The notes below the pieces were generated by a model. It ran no database searches. It was not told where the DNA came from and worked only from the letters and a program-made list of their open reading frames with translations. Positions 1 to 8,024 of a stretch of DNA of 64,000 bases are shown in pieces; position 1 is the stretch's first letter; each line of letters starts with the position of its first letter. The translations under genes were made by a program, and so were the position numbers. The stretch is from assembly GCA_945897515.1 (NCBI GenBank), contig CAMDFO010000006.1, forward strand, positions 1 through 64,000, written 5' to 3'. Source of the DNA: Rhodoplanes serenus (GTDB taxonomy: Bacteria > Pseudomonadota > Alphaproteobacteria > Rhizobiales > Xanthobacteraceae).

Positions 1-87
1 AACGGCCGACGACCACACTCGAGCCTTGACGGCGCAACACCCGATCAAGCCTACTTCACGCCGCTGCCTCTCCGCTTGGCAGCCTAA
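1..87 (+). CDS. IS3-family transposase OrfB, C-terminal fragment
   Basis: Frame 1 is open from the first base to a TAA at 85-87. It reads a 28-residue tail beginning NGRRPHSSLDG and ending RLAA. The NxRRPHSSLxGxTPxxAY motif is the well-known C-terminal signature of the IS3-family integrase-like transposase (rve domain). The catalytic DDE residues would lie upstream, outside the window, so activity cannot be judged. Its place at the extreme 5' edge, just before an orphan terminator and an L,D-transpeptidase, suggests that the insertion sits in an intergenic region. Confidence 0.8.
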   Translation, partial: NGRRPHSSLDGATPDQAYFTPLPLRLAA

Positions 88-150
88 CCCCGGCAGACGC
101 TCCACTTATCGACGCGGAGATTCTGTTCAGACAACCGGGACCACCTCTCA
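1..150 (+). mobile_element. IS3-family insertion sequence, right end (cut by window start)
   Basis: The first 87 bases encode the C-terminus of an IS3-type transposase. They are followed by about 60 noncoding bases containing a GTTCAGACAACCGGGACCACC-like stretch (about 125-147), which resembles the subterminal region of IS3 elements known from Rhizobiales. The right boundary near 150 is an estimate, because the left end lies outside the window and no target duplication can be compared. No intact second copy was seen in the window. Confidence 0.6.
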
Positions 151-336
151 GCGTGGCATTGATGGTGTCTACCGTCTCAAGTGTTACGGTAGAAGGAAGG
201 TCGTGGCGCTTGAACAGACGGCGCATGATTCACATTGCAAAATCTGGCTTCAGTCCTGGCTGTTGTTGGACCGACCACATCCTTTACTGGTTGTAAAACG
301 CTTTCGCGGCGTCCTCCCACCACCATCTTCCGCCGC
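151..336. other. Unassigned stretch between the IS end and an orphan terminator
   Basis: About 190 bases with no convincing gene. A 44-codon open frame runs from ATG 162 to TAA 294-296. It has no good ribosome binding site and a composition (Trp/Cys/Arg rich) unlike the neighbours, so I do not call it. The stretch ends directly in a strong intrinsic terminator, so it may be the 3' remnant of a transcript, either a small RNA or a gene truncated by the insertion. I could not match it to tmRNA, RNase P, 6S or SRP RNA by eye. Confidence 0.4.
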
Positions 337-380
337 AACCAGGCCCCGGCAGCTTCCCTGCCGCCGGGGCCTGGTTTTTT
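337..380 (+). terminator. Strong rho-independent terminator
   Basis: A GC-rich inverted repeat has arms AACCAGGCCCCGGC (337-350) and CCGGGGCCTGGTT (about 363-375), then a run of six T. It points rightward. No intact gene lies immediately upstream in the window, so it terminates either the IS-proximal transcript or an unidentified RNA. Confidence 0.85.
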
Positions 381-506
381 ATTTGCGGTCACAAAAACGC
401 CCATCCCGATCCCTATCCGGTGACAAAGGTTTGAACTGCCGGGGCTTGTCCGCTAAGGCGCGTTGGCCTTTGTTAGCGCCATTGCGCAAGGGATTCGGGG
501 ATACGG

Positions 507-1811
507 ATGACCAGACGGCCTGTCCAGGACGCCATTTTTCAGGGCGAAAACCGCCTTCAGGGCGTGAGCCGGCGCGCCTTTCTGCGCTCGGCTGCGGCAT
601 TGGGCGGCACCGCCATCGCCGGCCAGGCGCTGGCCCAGGATGCTGCGATCCAGGCGTTGATCGAGCAGAACCAGCGCAGCGAGTTCGGCCAGGGCTTCGA
701 TTCGGGCTCGCGCACCATTCTGATGCCAAAGGCTTCGCTGCCGACGCTGTCGCCGGCCACGGTAGAGCACACCGGGCAGGCGATCGCCCATTACGAGGGC
801 ATCGTGTCGCGCGGCGGCTGGAAGGATGTGCCGCGCGCCGAACGCCTCCGGCTCGGCAACCGCAATCCGGGCGTTACGGCGCTGCGGGAGCGGCTGATTA
901 CCGCAGGCGATCTCGATCCCAACGCCGGCGTCTCGGACGTCTACGATTCCTACGTCGAGGCCGCGGTGCGCCGGTTCCAGGCGCGGCACGGCCTGATGGT
1001 CGACGGCAACGTGCGCGATCAGACCTTGAAGGCGCTCAACATCCCGGCGCAGGTCCGGCTCGCCCAGCTCAAGACCAACGTGGTGCGCCTGCGCAGCATG
1101 AGCGGCAATCTCGGCAACCGCTTCGTGGTCTGCAACATTCCCGCGGCGCAAATCGAGGCGATCGAAGGCGGCCAGGCGGTCTCGCGCCACACCGCCGTCG
1201 TCGGCAAGCCGGATCGCGCCTCGCCCGACATCAACAGCCGCATCGTCGAGGTCAACTTCAATCCGTTCTGGACCGTGCCGGTGTCGATCGTCCGCAAGGA
1301 CCTCATTCCGAAGATGCAGGCCGAGCCGGATTACCTGACCAAGAACCGCATCCGCATCTACGATCCGAAGGGCAACGAGCTGCAGCCGGCGCAGCTCAAC
1401 TGGTACTCGGAGGAAGCGGTCAACTACCGCTTCAAGCAAGACCCGGGCGAGCTCAATTCGATGGGCACGATCCGGATCAACTTCCCGAGCCCGCACGGCG
1501 TGTATATGCACGACACCCCGCTGAAGAACCTGTTCGGCGAGGACCAGCGCTTCCACTCGTCGGGCTGCGTGCGCGTGCAGAACGTCCGCGAGCTGGTGAA
1601 CTGGCTGCTGGTGGAGACGCCCGACTGGGCGCGTCCGGAGATCGACGGCGTGATCAAGAGCGGCGAACGCAAGGACGCCAAGATCGCGCGGCCGGTGCCG
1701 CTGTACTGGGTGTATGTCACCGCATGGGCCACGCCCGATGGCGTCGTGCAGTTCCGCGACGACATCTACAACCGCGACGGCCTCGGCCCGATGGCGATCT
1801 CGCGCGGCTGA
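507..1811 (+). CDS. Tat-exported murein L,D-transpeptidase (YkuD/YcbB type)
   Basis: 434 residues. The N-terminus has a twin-arginine-type signal (SRRAFLRSAAALGG, ending ALAQ near residue 40), which suggests folded export to the periplasm. A peptidoglycan-binding domain lies at about residues 115-180 (VRRFQARHGLMVDG). The YkuD catalytic domain spans about 200-360 and carries HSSGCVRVQN with nucleophile Cys354. The family forms 3-3 peptide cross-links or attaches proteins to peptidoglycan, using a catalytic Cys with His and Arg. Length suits the large proteobacterial class. It stands alone after a terminator and is followed 53 bases later by a TctC gene, probably transcribed independently. Confidence 0.9.
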   Translation: MTRRPVQDAIFQGENRLQGVSRRAFLRSAAALGGTAIAGQALAQDAAIQALIEQNQRSEFGQGFDSGSRTILMPKASLPTLSPATVEHTGQAIAHYEGIVSRGGWKDVPRAERLRLGNRNPGVTALRERLITAGDLDPNAGVSDVYDSYVEAAVRRFQARHGLMVDGNVRDQTLKALNIPAQVRLAQLKTNVVRLRSMSGNLGNRFVVCNIPAAQIEAIEGGQAVSRHTAVVGKPDRASPDINSRIVEVNFNPFWTVPVSIVRKDLIPKMQAEPDYLTKNRIRIYDPKGNELQPAQLNWYSEEAVNYRFKQDPGELNSMGTIRINFPSPHGVYMHDTPLKNLFGEDQRFHSSGCVRVQNVRELVNWLLVETPDWARPEIDGVIKSGERKDAKIARPVPLYWVYVTAWATPDGVVQFRDDIYNRDGLGPMAISRG

Positions 1812-1863
1812 CGCCTCCGGCGGGTGCTGGCGCTCGCGCATGCGGGCGCGCTAACATTCGCTC

Positions 1864-2835
1864 ATGTGGATCAAATCTCTGTTCGCGCTGGCGCTGACGG
1901 CGTTCGCCGTTCCCGCCGCGCAGGCCCAGACCGCGGTCGAATTTCCGACATCGACGGTGCGGCTGTTCGTGCCGTTTGCGGCCGGCGGCCCGACCGATGT
2001 GGTCGCCCGCATCCTCGGCGAGATGCTGTCGGCGCGCTGGGGCGGCAAGCCGGTCGTGATCGAGAACCGGCCCGGCGCCGGCACCATCGTCGCGACCGCC
2101 GCGGTCGCCAAGGCGCCGCCCGACGGCCACACCATGCTGGTCGCCACCAACTCGCTGCTGATTAATCCGGCGATCGCGCAGGCGCTGCCCTACGACACCG
2201 CGAAGGACTTCCAGCCGGTCAGCATGGTGGCGACCCAGCCGGTCGCGCTGATCGCGACCAAGTCGTTCGCACCCAACACCGTGCCCGAGGTGGTCGCGGC
2301 GGCGAAGGCCTCGCGCGTTCCGCTCAACTACACATCGCCCGGCCCGCGCGGCGTCGGCCATCTGGCCGGCGAGTTGCTCAAGCAGAGCGCCGGGATCGAC
2401 ATGGTCCACATCAACTACAACGGCAGCGCGCCGGCGCTGATCGACGTGATCGCCGGCCGCGTGCCGCTGATGTTCGACATCTGGCATTCCGCCAAGCGCT
2501 ACGTCGACTCCGGCGAGCTCAAGCTGATCGCCGGCGCGAGCGGCGAGCGGTTTGCCGACCAGCCGCAGGTTCCCACCATGGCGGAAACCTATCCGGGCTT
2601 TCAGGTGATGGCGTTCAACGCCATGGTGACGCCGTCCGGACTGCCCGCGCCGGTGCTGGAGAAGCTCTCCGCCGACATCCGCGCGGTGGTGAATTCCGAC
2701 GCGTTCAAGGACCGCGTGAAACACCTCGGCATCAACGCCTACGGCAACACCCCGGCCGAGCTGTCGGCCTGGATGAAGGGCGAAATCGCCCGCTGGCAGG
2801 AGGTCGCCAAGGCCGCGAACCTGAAGGCCAATTGA
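1864..2835 (+). CDS. Tripartite tricarboxylate transporter substrate-binding protein (TctC/Bug)
   Basis: 323 residues with a Sec signal peptide (hydrophobic core residues 5-20, ending AQAQT). The mature part has the Bug-family pattern: VRLFVPFAAGGPTDVVARILGE near the N-terminus, then VIENRPGAGTIVATAAVAKAPPDGHT, and a later ...LIDVIAGRVPLMFD. Such proteins bind carboxylates in the periplasm for TctAB permeases, but no tctA or tctB lies nearby, so this is one of the many orphan Bug proteins. The next gene, an amidohydrolase, starts 7 bases after the stop, so the two are probably co-transcribed and the ligand may be linked to that enzyme. Confidence 0.9.
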   Translation: MWIKSLFALALTAFAVPAAQAQTAVEFPTSTVRLFVPFAAGGPTDVVARILGEMLSARWGGKPVVIENRPGAGTIVATAAVAKAPPDGHTMLVATNSLLINPAIAQALPYDTAKDFQPVSMVATQPVALIATKSFAPNTVPEVVAAAKASRVPLNYTSPGPRGVGHLAGELLKQSAGIDMVHINYNGSAPALIDVIAGRVPLMFDIWHSAKRYVDSGELKLIAGASGERFADQPQVPTMAETYPGFQVMAFNAMVTPSGLPAPVLEKLSADIRAVVNSDAFKDRVKHLGINAYGNTPAELSAWMKGEIARWQEVAKAANLKAN

Positions 2836-2842
2836 CGGCAGA

Positions 2843-3904
2843 ATGGCAGAGCCTAGCCCCATCGACTGCGACGTCCATCCGACGGTGCCCGACATATCGG
2901 TGCTGCTGCCGCATCTCGAACCGTTCTGGCGCGACTCGATCGAGGAGCGCGGCATCCCTTCGCTCGACTCGATCAGCTATCCGCCGAAGGCGCCGCTGAG
3001 CACGCGCGCCGATCTGCGCGATGCCAAGGGAATGCCTGCGACCGACGCCAAGACGCTCGCCGCGCAGGTGTTCGACAAATGGGGAGCCGGGACCGCGATC
3101 TGCAACTGCCTCTATGGCGTGCAGCTCCTGTTCAGCGAGGACATGGCGAAGGCATTCGCCAGCGCGCTCAACGACTGGGTGGCGAAGGAATGGCTCGACC
3201 GCGATCCGCGGCTGCGTGCCTCCATCGTGGTGCCGATGCAGTCGACTGAATATGCCGTCGACGAGATCGAGCGCTGCGCCAAGGACAAGCGCTTCGTGCA
3301 GGTGCTGGTGCTGGCGATGCAGGAGGTGCCGCTCGGGCGGCGGCAGTTCTGGCCGATCTATGCCGCGGCCGAAAAGCACGGCCTGCCGATCGGCATCCAC
3401 GCCGGCTCGGCTTACCGCAATCCGGTGACGTCGCTGGGCTGGCCGACCTATTACATCGAGGATTATCTCGCCCAGGCGCAGGGCTTCCAGTCGCAGGTCG
3501 CGAGCCTGATCTGCGAGGGCGTGTTCGCCAAGCATCCCGGGCTGAAGGTCGTGCTGATCGAGTCCGGCGTGACCTGGCTGCCGGGCTTTCTCTGGCGCTT
3601 CAGCAAGTTCTGGCGCGGCCTTCGCACCGAGGTGCCGTGGGTCGACCGCTCTCCCTGGGAGATCGTGCGCGACCATTTCCGGCTGACCATCCAGCCGTTC
3701 GACGCGCCGGACAGCGCCGAGGCGGTGGAGCGCGCGATCGAGCACCTGCGGTCCGACGACATCCTGCTCTACGCGTCGGATTATCCGCACTGGCAATTCG
3801 ACGGCGACGCGGTGCTGCCGGCCGGGATTTCGCCCGCGCTGAAACGCAAGATCGCGGTGGACAATCCGCTGGCGACTTATGCGCGGCTTAAGGACGGTGG
3901 GTGA
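2843..3904 (+). CDS. Amidohydrolase-2 family metal-dependent hydrolase
   Basis: 353 residues, PF04909-type TIM-barrel hydrolase or decarboxylase related to ACMSD and gamma-resorcylate decarboxylase. Likely metal and catalytic landmarks are IDCDVHP at residues 6-12, GIHAGS in mid-protein, VVLIESG and SDYPHWQFD near the C-terminus. The usual second His of a DxHxH motif is absent (DVHPTV), as in several members of this subgroup. It is the downstream partner of the TctC gene (7-base gap). A paralogue with the same layout lies at 6794-7891. The substrate is unknown; an aromatic or keto acid is plausible from the neighbourhood. Confidence 0.85.
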   Translation: MAEPSPIDCDVHPTVPDISVLLPHLEPFWRDSIEERGIPSLDSISYPPKAPLSTRADLRDAKGMPATDAKTLAAQVFDKWGAGTAICNCLYGVQLLFSEDMAKAFASALNDWVAKEWLDRDPRLRASIVVPMQSTEYAVDEIERCAKDKRFVQVLVLAMQEVPLGRRQFWPIYAAAEKHGLPIGIHAGSAYRNPVTSLGWPTYYIEDYLAQAQGFQSQVASLICEGVFAKHPGLKVVLIESGVTWLPGFLWRFSKFWRGLRTEVPWVDRSPWEIVRDHFRLTIQPFDAPDSAEAVERAIEHLRSDDILLYASDYPHWQFDGDAVLPAGISPALKRKIAVDNPLATYARLKDGG

Positions 3905-3926
3905 CGGCGAAGCATGCTCTATCCGC

Positions 3927-4007
3927 GTCATGGCCGGGCTTGTCCCGGCCATCCACGTCTCACGATGCCGCAAAGACGTGGATGCCCGGCACAAGGCCGG
4001 GCATGAC
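3927..4007. repeat. GTCAT/ATGAC palindromic repeat, 81 bp
   Basis: The ends are GTCAT and ATGAC. Each arm folds on itself (ggccgggcttgtcccggcc and gcccggcacaaggccgggc), and an inner ATCCACGTC...GACGTGGAT pair closes the centre, giving a three-stem cruciform. A copy of identical length and opposite orientation lies at 37319-37399. It sits between the convergent amidohydrolase and dehydratase genes. Confidence 0.85.
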
Positions 4008-4027
4008 GGCTGAGTTTGTAGTCGGCG

Positions 4028-5887
4028 CTACTGCCTGGCTTGAGCGGCCAGGCGGATCGACGCGTTCACTGCGCCGAAGCCTTTGTAACCGCGGCGCTCG
4101 ACGATCTCGAAAAAGAACAGATCGTGGAAGCCACGGGTGTAGGCCTGCAGATACTCCCCCGCCTCATCTCGGTCATACAGGATGCCGTGCTTGCGCAAAA
4201 TTTCGATCCGTTCGGCAGAAAGCTCGGTGCGCGCCTCAAGGTCATCGTAATAGTTTTCCGGGATCGACAGCAATTCCACGCCGTTGGCCCGGAGCTGCTT
4301 GACGGTTGCCACGATGTCGTCGGTCGCAAAAGCGATGTGCTGCACGCCGGAGCCGACATAGCGGCTGAGAAACCGCGACGACAAGGTCTGCTGGCTTTGC
4401 GAGGCGTTGAGCGCGATGCGGAGCGCGCCGTCCGCGGTCTGGATCACCTGGCTGCGCACGATGCCGCCCGGATCGATCACATCGAGCTGCGGAGTCGTGG
4501 CGACGTCCAGCAATGAAGTGTAGAACAACAGCCAAGACAGCATTTCCTCGTAGTGCATCGATTGCGATACGTGATCGACCACGGTCAGACCGGCGCCGCC
4601 ATTCCGTTCCGGGTCCTTGGGTGCGATGAAATCGATGTCCCAGAGCTGGCCGAGTTTGCTGTTCGGATCGACGAAATAGAGCAGGCTGCCGCCAAGACCG
4701 CGCACCGCCGGAATTTCCAGCTCGCCCGGCCCGACCGCCTGCCGGAACGGCGTATCGCGCAGCTTTTCCGCCCGGTCGAGCGTGGCGGCCGCGTTGTCGA
4801 CCTTCAGGCAGATCGCGCAAACCGAGGGGCCGTGCGTGAGCTGATGGGAATGCGCGAAACCCTCGTTGTCGTTGTTGAGCACGAGATTGATCGCGCCTTG
4901 CGACCAGCGCGTGACTGCTTTCGACTTGTGCTCCCCGACCTTTGCGAATCCCAAGCCGGTGAGCAGGCGCGCAAGGTCCGTTGCGGCGCGATCGTCCACG
5001 GCAAATTCGAGGAATTCGACGCCCAGGCATCGTGCGCGCGGCGGCAGCGTGGTTGCGGCCGCCGGCGCGCCGGGTCGCCCCTGCATCTGGTCCATGAGGT
5101 AGACCAGCGAACGCTGGCCGTCGATCGCGACGCCGCGCGGCGAGCCGGCGCGAAACTGGTCGTTGAAGATTTCGAGTGAAAGCAGTCCCTCGTAGCCGGT
5201 CGCGAACACCGCATCCATGAAACCGGTCAGCGGGAAATCGCCCTGGCCGGGCAGGCAGCGAAAGTGTCGGCTCCACGAGATCACATCCATCTCGAGCCAC
5301 GGCGCATCGGCGAGCTGGACCAGGGCGATCTTGTCGCCCGGGATCGAGCGGATCGGCGTCAGGTCGGTCTTGCGTGCAAAGATGTGAAAGCTGTCGAGCG
5401 TCAGCCCGATCGCCGGGTGATCGGCGCGCCGCACCACCTCCCAGGAGTCGCGGTAGTCGCTGATGTGCCGGCCCCATGCCAGCGCCTCGAAACCGACGCG
5501 GATGCCCCGCTTCGCCGCGCGCTCGCCGAGCTCATGAAAGTCCGCCGCCGCGCGGTCGATCCCGCCCAACGCGTCGGGCGCGACATTGCTGCAGATCATC
5601 AAGAGGTCGCAGCCAAGCTCGCCCATCAGGTCGAATTTGCGTTCGGCCCGGGCAAAGGTGCGGCTCCTCTGCGGTTCCGGCATGCCTTCGAAATCGCGAA
5701 AGGGCTGGAACGTCACGATCTTCAAGCCCAGCGCCGCCACCATCCGGGCGACGTCCTTCGGCGTGCCGTTGAACGACAGCAGATCGCTCTCGAAGATCTC
5801 GACCGCGGCAAATCCTGCCGCGGCAATCGCCTCCAGCTTTTCCGCGAGTCCGCCGCTCAGCGATACGGTTGCGATCGAGGTCTGCAT
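4028..5887 (-). CDS. quiC: Fused sugar-phosphate-isomerase-like TIM barrel / HPPD-like protein, probable 3-dehydroshikimate dehydratase
   Basis: 619 residues in two parts. Residues 1 to about 270 are an AP-endonuclease-2/xylose-isomerase-like barrel with LTLDSFHIFAR. Residues about 290-600 form two vicinal-oxygen-chelate modules like 4-hydroxyphenylpyruvate dioxygenase, with metal-ligand candidates His (VDHVSQ), His (VQHIAF) and Glu (FFEIVERRG). This fusion and length match the QuiC-type 3-dehydroshikimate dehydratases of Pseudomonas and Rhizobiales, which make protocatechuate in quinate/shikimate catabolism. The HPPD-like half is retained but need not be a dioxygenase. No other quinate or pca genes are near. 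Start at 5887 is the first ATG; the barrel begins straight after it. Confidence 0.82.
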   Translation of the reverse strand: MQTSIATVSLSGGLAEKLEAIAAAGFAAVEIFESDLLSFNGTPKDVARMVAALGLKIVTFQPFRDFEGMPEPQRSRTFARAERKFDLMGELGCDLLMICSNVAPDALGGIDRAAADFHELGERAAKRGIRVGFEALAWGRHISDYRDSWEVVRRADHPAIGLTLDSFHIFARKTDLTPIRSIPGDKIALVQLADAPWLEMDVISWSRHFRCLPGQGDFPLTGFMDAVFATGYEGLLSLEIFNDQFRAGSPRGVAIDGQRSLVYLMDQMQGRPGAPAAATTLPPRARCLGVEFLEFAVDDRAATDLARLLTGLGFAKVGEHKSKAVTRWSQGAINLVLNNDNEGFAHSHQLTHGPSVCAICLKVDNAAATLDRAEKLRDTPFRQAVGPGELEIPAVRGLGGSLLYFVDPNSKLGQLWDIDFIAPKDPERNGGAGLTVVDHVSQSMHYEEMLSWLLFYTSLLDVATTPQLDVIDPGGIVRSQVIQTADGALRIALNASQSQQTLSSRFLSRYVGSGVQHIAFATDDIVATVKQLRANGVELLSIPENYYDDLEARTELSAERIEILRKHGILYDRDEAGEYLQAYTRGFHDLFFFEIVERRGYKGFGAVNASIRLAAQARQ

Positions 5888-5966
5888 TGAGGCGATCTTT
5901 GCATTCGCGTCGATAGTATTTCGGCGCGAACGCCCGGCTCAAGCCGGGCGTGGATTAGGCGCGTCG

Positions 5967-6524
5967 TCAGTACCCGCCCATGGCGCGCGGCAGCATCCGT
6001 TTCAGCACGTTGTCGCTACGGATGAAGTGGTGATAGAGCGCCGCGCCGACATGCATCAACACCAAACCGATCAGAAAAAAGCCGGTCCAGCGATGGACCG
6101 CGAACAGTTGGTTCGCGAGGTCTTCGTTCTTGCCGACGACCGCCGGCAGGTCGAACAGCCCGAAGAACGGCGTCGCCGCGCCGTAGGCCGAGTTGGCGAT
6201 GTAGCCCACCACCGCCATGGCCAGCAGCATCACGTAGAGTAAACCATGCACAGCCGAGGAAACAGTCTTCTGCCACGGCTCGATGTCCGGATCGGGAATT
6301 GGTGCGCCGACGACAAACCGGTTGATCAGGCGCAGGATCATCAGCACCAGGATCAGGACGCCGAGCGACTTGTGCAGATTGTAGAGGGCGTTCTGGAGCG
6401 GCCCCTCGCTCACACGGCCCATCGCGATCGCCACCGGCGCCGTGGTGAGCACGCAAGCTGCAACAAGCCAATGCAGCAGCTTCGAGGTCGCCGGATAGTG
6501 GTCAGTCCGGGTGCCGTAGGTCAT
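5967..6524 (-). CDS. Cytochrome b561 family protein
   Basis: 185 residues from ATG 6524, chosen because GAGGAAAC lies just upstream and because the longer reading adds only a non-conserved leader. It has four transmembrane helices with conserved haem-ligand histidines: LLHWLVAACV, LHKSLGVLIL, HGLLYVML and HRWTGFFLIGLVLMHVGAALYHH. The family is a diheme inner-membrane quinol oxidase or superoxide-quinone oxidoreductase. It lies 79 bases upstream (in transcription terms, downstream of no gene) of quiC on the same strand, so co-transcription with quiC is possible. Confidence 0.88.
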   Translation of the reverse strand: MTYGTRTDHYPATSKLLHWLVAACVLTTAPVAIAMGRVSEGPLQNALYNLHKSLGVLILVLMILRLINRFVVGAPIPDPDIEPWQKTVSSAVHGLLYVMLLAMAVVGYIANSAYGAATPFFGLFDLPAVVGKNEDLANQLFAVHRWTGFFLIGLVLMHVGAALYHHFIRSDNVLKRMLPRAMGGY

Positions 6525-6793
6525 CGTTTCCTCATGCCGTAGGCCGCAGTCCACTTGCGGACACCATAACTCGTATTGGCGGTGGATGGTTCAAATCTGC
6601 TTGATTGTCCGTGAGAATTGAACCTCGCCGCTATCCAAGATCGCGATGGATCAACCGGCAGAATTTCGGCGAACCCTCATCATCGGCAACGGCGGATCGG
6701 CAAGGGAGGCTGAGACGGAACGGGCGGCCAAACGCTTGCGTTTTGATGTATACTGTCCGGTGCGTCGATTGATTTGCGGAAGGAGACCGCGCG
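6525..6793. other. Divergent intergenic region between cytochrome b561 and amidohydrolase
   Basis: A 269-base promoter region for two divergent genes. The ribosome binding site of the rightward gene (GGAAGGAGA, about 6778-6786) is clear. An AT-richer segment lies at about 6570-6620, where leftward or rightward promoters could sit. I see no palindromic operator good enough to name. Confidence 0.4.
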
Positions 6794-7891
6794 ATGAACA
6801 TCGAAGTGAGAGCGCCGCAGCGCACGCAGCAGGCCCGGCTCGACATCGTCGATTGCGACTTCCATCCCAAGATGACGCTCGAAGGCATGCGACCCTTCCT
6901 GAGCAACCAGTGGTGGGATTATCTGCAGACCTACGGCAACCGCTCGCGCCACGGGTACGCGAAGGGCTACGCCTATCCGAAGATGACGCCGCAGGCGGCA
7001 CGCCGCGACGCGTGGCCGCCGGGTGGCGGCCTGCCGGCGAGCGATCTGGATTTCGTGCGGCAGCAGCATCTCGATTTCTACGGCATCGCCGCCGTGATCA
7101 TGAATCCGCTGTCGCCGACCGGGCAGGGTGACCAGAATGTCGGGCTGTCGGTCGCGATGGCGACTGCCGCCAACGAATGCCAGCTTGCGCAATGGACCTC
7201 GCGCGAGCCGCGGCTGAAATCCTCGGTGGTGGTGCCTTACGAGGACGGCGCGGCGTCCGCCGCCGAGATACGCAAGCGCGCCGGCAACCGCGATTTCGCG
7301 CAGGTGTTCATGCTGAGCCGCACCAGCGAGGCGGCGGGGCGAAGGCGCTACTGGCCGATCTACGAGGCCGCGGTCGAAGCGGGCCTGCCGGTCGGCATCC
7401 ACGTGTTCGGCTACTCGGGCTGGCCGATGTCGAGTTCGGGCTGGCCGTCGTTCTACATCGAAGAGATGACCGAACACGCCACCTCGGCGCAGTCGATGGT
7501 CACCAGCATGATCATGGAGGGCATTTTCGAGCGCTTGCCCGAATTGAAGGTCGTGCTGATCGAGTCCGGATTCGGCTGGCTGCCGGCGCTGGGCTGGCGG
7601 CTCGACAAGCACTGGAAGCGGATGAAGGACGAGGTGCCGCATCTCAAGATGGCGCCGTCGGAATACATCAAGAAGCATTTCTGGGTCACCACCCAGCCGA
7701 TGGAGGAGACCGAGACGCCCGAGCATCTCATCGAGGTGATGAACTGGATCGGAATGGACCGGATCATGTTCTCCAGTGACTACCCGCACTGGGATTTCGA
7801 CGATCCGTTCGTGGCGCTGCCGCCGACCCTGACGGATGCGCAGAAACGGATGATCTATTCCGGCAATGCGCGCGCGCTTTACAAGTTGTGA
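6794..7891 (+). CDS. Amidohydrolase-2 family metal-dependent hydrolase
   Basis: 365 residues with the same landmarks as the gene at 2843: IVDCDFHPKM near residue 20, GIHVFGYSGWP in mid-protein, VVLIESGFGWLP and SSDYPHWDFDDP near the C-terminus. These fit a PF04909 TIM-barrel hydrolase or decarboxylase. A strong GGAAGGAG ribosome binding site precedes ATG 6794. The next gene, a small Rieske protein, is 133 bases downstream across a palindromic repeat. A Rieske ferredoxin beside an amidohydrolase is often seen in ring-cleavage or demethylation gene sets, but no oxygenase is present here, so the pathway stays open. Confidence 0.85.
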   Translation: MNIEVRAPQRTQQARLDIVDCDFHPKMTLEGMRPFLSNQWWDYLQTYGNRSRHGYAKGYAYPKMTPQAARRDAWPPGGGLPASDLDFVRQQHLDFYGIAAVIMNPLSPTGQGDQNVGLSVAMATAANECQLAQWTSREPRLKSSVVVPYEDGAASAAEIRKRAGNRDFAQVFMLSRTSEAAGRRRYWPIYEAAVEAGLPVGIHVFGYSGWPMSSSGWPSFYIEEMTEHATSAQSMVTSMIMEGIFERLPELKVVLIESGFGWLPALGWRLDKHWKRMKDEVPHLKMAPSEYIKKHFWVTTQPMEETETPEHLIEVMNWIGMDRIMFSSDYPHWDFDDPFVALPPTLTDAQKRMIYSGNARALYKL

Positions 7892-7916
7892 TGCTCTTTC
7901 TTACTTGTCCCGGGCG

Positions 7917-8011
7917 TAGCGCAGCACGAAGTGGTGCGCTGCAGACCCGGGACCCAGCTTGCTTCTCGGAAGAGAACCGGGGTCCCGGGTCTCGCTTCGC
8001 TCGCCCGGGAC
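7917..8011. repeat. CCCGGGAC palindromic repeat, 95 bp
   Basis: Perfect 9-base ends GTCCCGGGC (7917-7925) and GCCCGGGAC (8003-8011), with inner paired segments (gcgcagcac/gtgcgctgc and gacccggg/ccgggtc). It resembles the GTCAT/ATGAC repeats in being a nested multi-stem palindrome but has different ends. It occupies most of the gap between the amidohydrolase and Rieske genes and covers the upstream ATG that would otherwise extend the Rieske gene. Confidence 0.75.
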
Positions 8012-8024
8012 ACGTGAGGATGTA

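Noticed and set aside
162-296. 44-codon open frame beside the IS end
   Set aside because: No ribosome binding site, unusual Trp/Cys-rich composition and no recognisable motif; kept only as part of an unassigned stretch.
1-336. Alphaproteobacterial split tmRNA, suggested by an LAA-TAA ending at 79-87
   Set aside because: The reading NGRRPHSSLDG... upstream of LAA is clearly the IS3 transposase tail, and no tRNA-like domain follows.
26-1897. Long plus-strand frame across the left edge and the L,D-transpeptidase
   Set aside because: Arg/Ala/Pro-rich translation without homology. It overlaps the well-supported transpeptidase in another frame and is a GC-driven shadow.
4028-5887. 4-hydroxyphenylpyruvate dioxygenase for tyrosine breakdown
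   Set aside because: The N-terminal half is a complete TIM barrel, which true HPPD lacks. The fusion matches QuiC-type dehydroshikimate dehydratase better.
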